A stretch of DNA of 25,966 nt from NCBI GenBank assembly GCA_021785805.1, contig JAJYEJ010000004.1:6899-32864 (forward strand), read 5' to 3'. The position numbers and the translations under genes are program-made. Position 1 is the stretch's first letter. Each line of letters opens with the position of its first letter. Positions 20,537 through 25,966 of this stretch are shown one piece after another. The notes beneath the pieces are model-generated. The model did no database searches, was not told the DNA's origin, and saw only the letters and a program-made list of their open reading frames with translations. The stretch comes from Microcaldota archaeon (lineage in GTDB: Archaea > Micrarchaeota > Micrarchaeia > Micrarchaeales > Micrarchaeaceae).

Positions 20537-21775
20537 CTAATGCGGCGAAAGCCGCATGAACTGGTCGAGGAGCACGGTCGCATATGACCCGGATGGAAGT
20601 CCGAACCTCAGGGTGACCTCCTCCCCTATGGTGTACTGGAAATCGACGAACGGGGCGATGAGCACCCTTTTGGCTCCCTTGCAGTTGAGCTCAGGCATCC
20701 CGCGGACCCTGAAGTCCTGCTGACCGATTCCTAGATCCGCAAGTATCCTGCGCTCAGTGTCGTTGATCTGGCTGTCGTATCCGACTATGTTGCCTACCGG
20801 GAATAAACCTGGCATGGCCTCGCCGTCGTATTCGAACACGTTAGTATAGTCTGGGAAGCCATAGGTGTCCACTCTGCATACCATCTCTCCTATCCTTAGG
20901 GCCTGGTCCCCGGCCTCCACCCTCTCCCCGACCTCCTTGTTGAATATATATGAGTCTACCGAGTGGACGAACATCAACAAGAGGGACCTGGGCAGCTTCC
21001 TTAACGCATTCCCATAATCGGCAGGGAATCTCGACAGGTAATCCAGCATCGACCTCTCGTACTTCAGGTACTTCGGGAAGTATCCTATCGCTTTCCCGAA
21101 ATCCCTCTCATCTGCCAGCCTTATCCTCGCATTCACCGCGTCTTCATTTTTCTCGTTCGTCGTGTCCGTGAGATACAGCAGGGCCGCGCTTTCGAGATCA
21201 CCCTTCATTATGTCTACGCCTATGGCTACGTTATTCGACCTGAAGCCGAACCTCTGTTCGCCGAAATAGTTCGGGAACCTTCCGTTGAGTTCTGAGCTTA
21301 TCCTGCCTATCTCACCTGTATTGGATGCGCCCCTCACCTTCACCGTGAACCTGTTGCCCAGGAGATCGCCCATCTTGACAGGGCTCTGGCTCTGCCACGC
21401 CCCGCATATCTCGATGTCCTTTATGCTCACAGAGTTCAACCTGTCTGGAGGGACCTCGAATATGCTGCACATCTGGGCGGATGTCGATGTCCTGTCCTTG
21501 GTACCCGCGAACCCTATCGACCTTATGCCCCTTCCTAGCTTATTCGCTATCGCTTTTAGCGCTTGCACGGTGTTCCAGTCCCTTTTCTTTAGCACGAATC
21601 TCGTAAACCTGCCGCCTTCGGAGGTGTCTCCGAACTCGCTGCCGGAGAAATGCCTGCCGAGCTCCAACACCGTCCCGTTCGTAGCTATCTCCTCTACCAG
21701 GAAGTCGTCTGCAGAGCTCTTTATCGTGCCCCCTATCCCTCCGCCTGTCGCTCTCCTTTCCATGTTACCATCCAT
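20537..21775 (-). CDS. truD: tRNA pseudouridine synthase TruD
   Basis: The 412-residue protein carries the TruD catalytic motif G-F-A-G-T-K-D-R-T-S-T-S-A-Q with the nucleophilic Asp at residue 94. N-Y-F-G-E-Q-R-F-G (169-177) and the C-terminal L-P-S-G-S-Y-A-T-V-L-L are also family landmarks. The N terminus has D-D-F-L-V-E-E, the usual entry to the fold. TruD isomerises U13 in tRNA in bacteria; archaeal and eukaryotic relatives (Pus7) also modify other sites such as U35. Length is in the family range. The ATG at 21775 is used; Met5 (21763) follows GGATGG and is also possible. CTATTAAAACG on the minus strand (21807-21817) is a TATA candidate. Confidence 0.95.
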   Translation of the reverse strand: MDGNMERRATGGGIGGTIKSSADDFLVEEIATNGTVLELGRHFSGSEFGDTSEGGRFTRFVLKKRDWNTVQALKAIANKLGRGIRSIGFAGTKDRTSTSAQMCSIFEVPPDRLNSVSIKDIEICGAWQSQSPVKMGDLLGNRFTVKVRGASNTGEIGRISSELNGRFPNYFGEQRFGFRSNNVAIGVDIMKGDLESAALLYLTDTTNEKNEDAVNARIRLADERDFGKAIGYFPKYLKYERSMLDYLSRFPADYGNALRKLPRSLLLMFVHSVDSYIFNKEVGERVEAGDQALRIGEMVCRVDTYGFPDYTNVFEYDGEAMPGLFPVGNIVGYDSQINDTERRILADLGIGQQDFRVRGMPELNCKGAKRVLIAPFVDFQYTIGEEVTLRFGLPSGSYATVLLDQFMRLSPH

Positions 21776-21845
21776 TCTGCCGGTTGTGCACTATTTTGAT
21801 ATCGATCGTTTTAATAGCCGCATTGCGCTGCCGAAATCCGCCTCG

Positions 21846-22418
21846 TCAAGTTGCGCCTAGGCGTTTGTCTATCTTTTCTATCGCCTTTAAGGATTCCTTC
21901 TCCAGCACGTAGACATATTTTAGCATCACCATACGTATGAAAGCCAGGATGAGCGCCGCCACCATGACGATAATGATACCTACGTAATCTATGTTATAGA
22001 GCACAAATGCGGACGCAATCCCTAATGCGGGAGGATGCTCGCTTCCAGTTACGATAAGCAGGACTGATACCGAAAACATGACCAAACCTACGGACGCGAC
22101 AGTGCCCATATACGGAACCGTAAGGAAGCCGAGATAGCCGAATAGCCCGGCTATTAAATAGCTTTTTATGAAACGCCTCACGTTAGAGGACCTTGAGTAG
22201 GGGAGCATGAATAGCGCGAATGCGCTGCCGCCGAACGATGCGAAAACTATCCCGGAGGCCCCGAGGCCGTACTTGAAGTCGAAGTTCAGGTATGAGAGTA
22301 CGGCTACGATCACCATTAGGCTGAGTGCCGTTACCGCTGCCGGAATCATCCTGTTCCGTATGTGGAGCACTGCCCTGTTATGTCGCCTCCCGTGAGCCGA
22401 TTCGATCCTCTTCGCCAT
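21846..22418 (-). CDS. HPP family integral membrane protein (190 aa)
   Basis: Starting at the ATG at 22418, the product has about five to six membrane helices (from about residue 25) and a charged C-terminal helix. Signature elements are G-A-S-G-I-V-F-A-S-F-G-G-S-A (51-64) and S-E-H-P-P-A-L-G (126-133), the H-P-P motif that names the family. Plant and cyanobacterial HPP members have been linked to nitrite transport; this substrate is unknown. A longer frame reaches 22535 but its first 39 residues are basic and out of keeping with the family. GTATTTAAAC (minus strand, 22439-22448) places transcription start close to 22418, implying a leaderless mRNA. Confidence 0.85.
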   Translation of the reverse strand: MAKRIESAHGRRHNRAVLHIRNRMIPAAVTALSLMVIVAVLSYLNFDFKYGLGASGIVFASFGGSAFALFMLPYSRSSNVRRFIKSYLIAGLFGYLGFLTVPYMGTVASVGLVMFSVSVLLIVTGSEHPPALGIASAFVLYNIDYVGIIIVMVAALILAFIRMVMLKYVYVLEKESLKAIEKIDKRLGAT

Positions 22419-22438
22419 GCTGATGATGCGATGTTCAT

Positions 22439-22448
22439 GTTTAAATAC
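22439..22448 (-). promoter_or_regulatory. TATA-like box for the HPP gene
   Basis: On the minus strand GTATTTAAAC begins 30 nt before the ATG at 22418, so the transcript would start at or next to the start codon. No RBS precedes the ATG, consistent with leaderless translation. Confidence 0.5.
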
Positions 22449-22504
22449 AATTCGACCATGCACGCGTGTTAGATATTTTGATATCGGAATCCTGCTGCAT
22501 CGCA

Positions 22505-22513
22505 TTTTTATTA
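22505..22513 (+). promoter_or_regulatory. TATA-like box for the DMT transporter gene
   Basis: TTTTTATTA begins 29 nt before the ATG at 22534, again predicting a leaderless or nearly leaderless mRNA. With the HPP box it forms a compact divergent promoter region. Confidence 0.5.
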
Positions 22514-22533
22514 CTGCGTTTTGAAGATTTAGC

Positions 22534-23439
22534 ATGGCAGGCGCTAGGCAGGGCAGGATAAGGAATCCTTACAGTAAGATACTCGTCATCCTTGTGATAA
22601 GCACGGTGGCTTACAGCATAGGCGCCGTACTTGCGTTTAATTCGATGACGAACCTGCCATTGCAGGACGGGGTATTCATGGTAGCGGCGGGGTTCAGCCT
22701 CGGCTATATGCTTCTCTCGAGGCTCTTCCGTCTCGATACGCAGCCGCGGCATTTTAATCTGAAGAATATGTTCGGAGGGGCCTCCCTTGCCTTGTCCATG
22801 ATCATGACGTTCGCCGCATTCAAGCTGTTTACCCTAGCGAGCGTATACCCGGTTGTGGCTGCAGCGGTGGTGGTGTTCTTCACGATCGATTACGCCAGGT
22901 TCGGCAAGAAACTCTCCCGCGCAGAGGCGTTAGCCCTTTCGGCCGGAGTATTGATGGTTTTCATCGGGACCTTCTTCGCCGAGAGCCATGGCTTCGCATT
23001 TAACATGAATGCCCTGCCTTATGTGATAGGTATAACGGTGTTCGGGGGAACCGGATTCTATTTCGTAATGTATAATATAGAGCGCAGGAATGCGGGCGCC
23101 CGCTCCGCCTCGATACCTTTGATGTTGGCGGCAGTATCCGGAGCCGGGCTCATAATCTTTGGTGCAGGATCGCCATCTGCGATATTCCTCGCCATAGGCA
23201 TAGTCGCCGGCTTCTTCACCGCGATAGCTATGATGCTGGAGTTCGTGGCGATGGAGAGGGAGGAGAGCAGATCCGCGAAGGGCAACCTGATAAAGAGGAA
23301 CTTCATAAACAATTTCACTTATCTAGACGTGGTGATGGTGCTTGCGTTCAGCGTGCTGATAAAGAGCTATACCGTCCAGGAAGTGGCCGGCGGCCTGACC
23401 ATCGTACTGGGAGTAATAATCATCGGATTCGTCAGATAG
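22534..23439 (+). CDS. DMT superfamily (EamA-like) membrane transporter
   Basis: The 301-residue product has about ten hydrophobic helices in two similar halves. The first is residues about 15-135, with helix 4 followed by the F-T-L-A-S-V-Y-P-V-V-A-A motif typical of EamA proteins and A-L-S-A-G-V-L-M-V-F-I-G-T. The second is about 160-300, ending in V-A-G-G-L-T-I-V-L-G-V-I-I-I-G. Members export or import small metabolites (amino acids, nucleotide sugars, and others); substrate cannot be inferred. The ATG at 22534 follows a TATA-like box by 29 nt, with no RBS. The gene is divergent from the HPP gene. Confidence 0.85.
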   Translation: MAGARQGRIRNPYSKILVILVISTVAYSIGAVLAFNSMTNLPLQDGVFMVAAGFSLGYMLLSRLFRLDTQPRHFNLKNMFGGASLALSMIMTFAAFKLFTLASVYPVVAAAVVVFFTIDYARFGKKLSRAEALALSAGVLMVFIGTFFAESHGFAFNMNALPYVIGITVFGGTGFYFVMYNIERRNAGARSASIPLMLAAVSGAGLIIFGAGSPSAIFLAIGIVAGFFTAIAMMLEFVAMEREESRSAKGNLIKRNFINNFTYLDVVMVLAFSVLIKSYTVQEVAGGLTIVLGVIIIGFVR

Positions 23440-23471
23440 CATTGAAAAAGAACCAAAGGAAATCGAAATGC

Positions 23472-23512
23472 TTATATATCACAATTAATTAACAGCTTCC
23501 GGGCAGATGCCC
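23472..23512 (+). promoter_or_regulatory. TATA box and 5'-terminal hairpin of the repeat surface protein gene
   Basis: TTATATAT (23472-23479) predicts transcription start near 23500. GGGC-AGAT-GCCC (23501-23512) follows at once, a 4-bp stem with a 4-nt loop that would sit at the very 5' end of the mRNA, 5 nt before the GGTGA RBS. Confidence 0.5.
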
Positions 23513-23526
23513 TAACTGGTGAATCT

Positions 23527-25966
23527 GTGTATAATCTACAACGAGTCTGGATAGTAATTCTGTTTTCGGTTTTTGGATTGACTGCGGTCAGCATGGCAGC
23601 AGGCCTTAGCGTTTCGGTAAGCGGAGGCGGAGTGTACAACACAAGCCATAGCATAACACTTACAGCCATACCTAGCGGGAACGCGACTGGTCCGTTCACC
23701 TACCAGTGGTTTAATTTATACTCTTCTATGCCGATGAATCCTAATCCGGCCACATGGGATCTCATGCCAATCGGAGGCGGGAATTCACAGACCGTCTCAA
23801 TCGCCCCTTACCCTGGATACTACTGGTACCAGGTACTAGTTACGTCAGCACCGCAGCACACTGGTTATTGGTCTGATTTCAGGATAAACCTCAGCCAGAA
23901 CATATCGAACAGCGGAATATTCACTGTCAGATTGGATGATATGGGACAGCCGAACTCGCAGGGAATCAGCCCGGCAGTGTTAACCTGCTATGTCGGTGGG
24001 AACGCAGTAGGTACGTACACGCTGTATCCTGGACAATACACGATGTGCAAATCCTCGCCGCCGGTTAACTTCACCTCTGCCACAAGCGTAAGCGAAGCGG
24101 CTGGAATACAGCTAGAGGTCCTCAATACCACAGCTGGGCTCTCTGCTTACCAGAAATATGCATATATCTCCTTCGTAACGCCAATGGTAGCAAGCGCAGG
24201 AACACCGTTAACGGTGCAGAATGCGACTAACAGCACTTCGAATCCGTACAATTACACATTCACAGGAACATGGAATGGACAGAGGGAAACACTGACATGG
24301 GTGCCCAACCACACCGTTGAAAACATGTCCGATGCAAGTGTGGTCGGTGAAATAACCGACTTCCAGACGGCAGATCCGAAGTATACATGCCTGAACGGGG
24401 AGACTATATACGTATGGACAGCCCCAAGCGAATACCCAGGAGAGTATGTAGTACATAACGGCGACATGGGAGCGCAGTGTACATACCTGACGTTGACGTT
24501 CAATGAGAGCGCATCCAACTCGACTACGCCTAACCCGTACAATTACACATTCACAGGAACATGGAATGGACAGAGGGAAACGCTGGCATGGGTGCCCAAC
24601 CACACGATAGAGAATATGTCTGATGCGACCCTTGTTGGGACGATATCCAACTTCCAGACGGCAGATCCGAAGTACACATGCCTGAATGGCAAGGACATAA
24701 ACGTATGGACTGCGCCGAGCGAATACCCAGGAGAGTATGTGGTGCACAATGGCGACATGGGAGCGCAGTGTACATACCTGACGTTGACGTTCAATGAGAG
24801 CGCATCCAACTCGACTACGCCTAACCCGTACAATTATACGTTCACAGGGACGTTTAACGGGCAGTCGGTAGTATGGCACTGGGTGCCGAACCACACGATA
24901 GAGGGTTTGGCAGATGCAAGCCTAGTTGGGGAGATAACAAACTTCCAGACCGCTGACCCGAAGTACACATGCCTGAATGGTGAAACTATATACGTATGGA
25001 CTGCACCGAGCGAATACCCTGGGGAGTATGTGGTGCACAATGGCGACATGGGAGCGCAGTGCACATATCTTACACTCACGGTGAATGCATCTTCATTGAG
25101 CAGCAACAGCACTGCCCCGAACCCGTACGACTATAATTTCACAGGGACGTTTAACGGGCAGACCACTTCGCTGCATTGGGTACCTAACCATACGATAGAG
25201 GGATTGGCAGATGCTCAGCTTGTAGGGGAGATGACCAACTTCCTGACGGCAGATCCGAAGTATACATGCCTGAATGGTGAAACTATATACGTATGGACAG
25301 CCCCAAGCGAATACCCTGGGGAGTATGTGGTGCACAACGGCGACATGGGACCGCAGTGCACGTACCTGACGTTGACGTTCAATGAGAGCGCGGCCACTTC
25401 AAATACTCCGAATCCGTACAATTATACATTCACAGGAACATGGAATGGACAGAGGGAAACGCTGGCATGGGTGCCGAACCACACGATAGAGAATATGTCT
25501 GATGCGACCCTTGTTGGGACGATATCCAACTTCCAGACGGCAGATCCGAAGTACACATGCCTGAATGGCAAGGACATAAACGTATGGACTGCGCCAAGCG
25601 AATACCCAGGAGAGTATGTGGTGCATAACGGTTACATGGGACCGCAGTGCACGTACCTGACGTTGATATTCCCTGAGAGCAGCAACAGTATCGGATTCAA
25701 TGTGAACATATATCCGCAGATACAGGTAATAACGCTCAATGAGAGTGCCATGCTCCTCAGCACAGTCAATGGAGGAGCCCTGCCTTACACCTACCAGTGG
25801 TATGGGCAGGAAAGCGGAAGCTCTTATTCGCAGATACCGGGAGCTACGTACTCCGACTACCTGTTCACGCCGTATGCGCACGGTGTGTACAACTTTGAGC
25901 TCTATGCCACGGATGCGACCGGCAAGACGGTGCCTTCATCTCCTGTAGAGGTGGTGGTGGTCACGG
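23527..25966 (+). CDS. Secreted surface protein with five tandem 97-residue repeats, 3' end cut by window edge
   Basis: The frame is open from the GTG at 23527 to the window end, at least 813 residues. GGTGA (23518-23522) precedes the GTG by 4 nt. A signal peptide is visible: M-Y-N-L-Q-R, a hydrophobic core (about residues 7-21) and probable cleavage near A-V-S-M-A-A-G. An Ig-like region (about 26-110, with F-T-Y-Q-W-F) and a spacer with paired Cys follow. Five repeats of 97-99 residues run from about 239 to 720, each with two Cys (K-Y-T-C-L-N-G and Q-C-T-Y-L-T-L), the invariant W-V-P-N-H-T and several N-x-S/T sequons. A second Ig-like module (P-Y-T-Y-Q-W-Y) begins near 740. A glycosylated cell-surface or S-layer-associated adhesin is the likeliest role; the repeat family is not one I recognise. 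Confidence 0.85.
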   Translation, partial: MYNLQRVWIVILFSVFGLTAVSMAAGLSVSVSGGGVYNTSHSITLTAIPSGNATGPFTYQWFNLYSSMPMNPNPATWDLMPIGGGNSQTVSIAPYPGYYWYQVLVTSAPQHTGYWSDFRINLSQNISNSGIFTVRLDDMGQPNSQGISPAVLTCYVGGNAVGTYTLYPGQYTMCKSSPPVNFTSATSVSEAAGIQLEVLNTTAGLSAYQKYAYISFVTPMVASAGTPLTVQNATNSTSNPYNYTFTGTWNGQRETLTWVPNHTVENMSDASVVGEITDFQTADPKYTCLNGETIYVWTAPSEYPGEYVVHNGDMGAQCTYLTLTFNESASNSTTPNPYNYTFTGTWNGQRETLAWVPNHTIENMSDATLVGTISNFQTADPKYTCLNGKDINVWTAPSEYPGEYVVHNGDMGAQCTYLTLTFNESASNSTTPNPYNYTFTGTFNGQSVVWHWVPNHTIEGLADASLVGEITNFQTADPKYTCLNGETIYVWTAPSEYPGEYVVHNGDMGAQCTYLTLTVNASSLSSNSTAPNPYDYNFTGTFNGQTTSLHWVPNHTIEGLADAQLVGEMTNFLTADPKYTCLNGETIYVWTAPSEYPGEYVVHNGDMGPQCTYLTLTFNESAATSNTPNPYNYTFTGTWNGQRETLAWVPNHTIENMSDATLVGTISNFQTADPKYTCLNGKDINVWTAPSEYPGEYVVHNGYMGPQCTYLTLIFPESSNSIGFNVNIYPQIQVITLNESAMLLSTVNGGALPYTYQWYGQESGSSYSQIPGATYSDYLFTPYAHGVYNFELYATDATGKTVPSSPVEVVVVT
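24241..25690 (+). repeat. Five tandem in-frame repeats of 291-297 bp
   Basis: Copies begin at AA(T/C)CCGTAC at 24241, 24532, 24823, 25120 and 25411, giving periods of 291, 291, 297 and 291 nt; the last ends near 25690. The third copy has two extra codons before the next unit. Identity is very high but patchy: copies 2 and 5 are nearly the same although not adjacent, and copies 3 and 4 share their own 5' version. Confidence 0.93.

Noticed and set aside
22419..22535. 39-residue N-terminal extension of the HPP protein
   Set aside because: The segment is basic, unlike the family, crosses the divergent promoter region, and the TATA-like box at 22439-22448 lies inside it.
19054..23613. A shared 15-mer (GCAGCAGGCCTTAGC) at 19054 and near 23599 as a possible att site
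   Set aside because: In both places it encodes the same A-A-G-L-S in frame with common codons, and no integrase or flanking duplication is present, so chance is the simpler explanation.
24241..25690. CRISPR-like repeated DNA
   Set aside because: Units are about 291 bp, contiguous and in frame, with no short repeat/unique spacer alternation and no cas genes nearby.
24208..25881. Several long minus-strand open frames, nearly identical to one another, across the surface-protein repeats
   Set aside because: They recur with the 291-bp period because they are the complement of the tandem repeat. The plus-strand frame has a signal peptide, an RBS and sensible protein composition.

Overview
The window looks like chromosomal DNA of an archaeon. 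The evidence is the informational genes (RNA polymerase subunit Rpo11, exosome subunit Csl4, archaeal NAC, archaeal-type TruD, DUF424), a tRNA-Ser gene interrupted by an intron at 37/38 with no encoded CCA, TATA-like boxes 25-40 nt upstream of genes, GGTGA/GTGAT-type ribosome-binding sites alongside apparently leaderless genes, and class III (archaeal type IV pilin-like) signal peptides. The surface-protein style and compact layout suggest a DPANN archaeon, most likely Micrarchaeota (ARMAN-like). That last step is an inference from gene content, not a demonstrated assignment.

Layout. (1) Positions 1-9362, minus strand: five pilin-like genes in a tight operon, transcribed 9362 towards 1 and leaving the window at base 1. 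Each has a short basic leader and one hydrophobic segment; three carry very large LamG-type lectin regions and one of these also a PQQ-like beta-propeller. (2) 9443-10560, minus strand: csl4-rpo11 with a 4-nt overlap. (3) 10777-15551, plus strand: a DUF45/YgjP-type metalloprotease preceded by an 8-codon leader ORF, a Ham1/RdgB-like NTP pyrophosphatase, a small membrane-anchored protein, a THUMP-FtsJ RNA methyltransferase, a GT-C glycosyltransferase and NAC. (4) 15611-17513, minus strand: a processive-type GT2 glycosyltransferase followed by DUF424. (5) 17617-20530, plus strand: intron-containing tRNA-Ser(CGA), two tandem paralogous membrane-anchored proteins ending in a hairpin-plus-T-tract terminator, a CYTH-domain protein, an unrecognised protein and a 47-residue zinc-ribbon protein. 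(6) 20537-22418, minus strand: TruD and an HPP-family membrane protein. (7) 22534-23439, plus strand: a DMT/EamA-like transporter. (8) 23527 to the window end, plus strand: a secreted surface protein with five tandem 97-99-residue repeats, running off the window.

Functionally the window combines housekeeping RNA and translation genes with two blocks of exported surface proteins. The pilin-LamG operon could encode subunits of a pilus-like or pseudopilus-like fibre whose heads bind glycans or protein partners. The exported proteins are rich in N-x-S/T sequons, and two membrane glycosyltransferases are encoded nearby; a link between them is only an inference. The secretion ATPase, the pilus platform protein and the class III signal peptidase are not in this window. 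No stretch longer than 300 bases lacks a gene; the largest gap (10561-10776) holds promoter-like sequences. I see no CRISPR array, transposase, rRNA or integrase.
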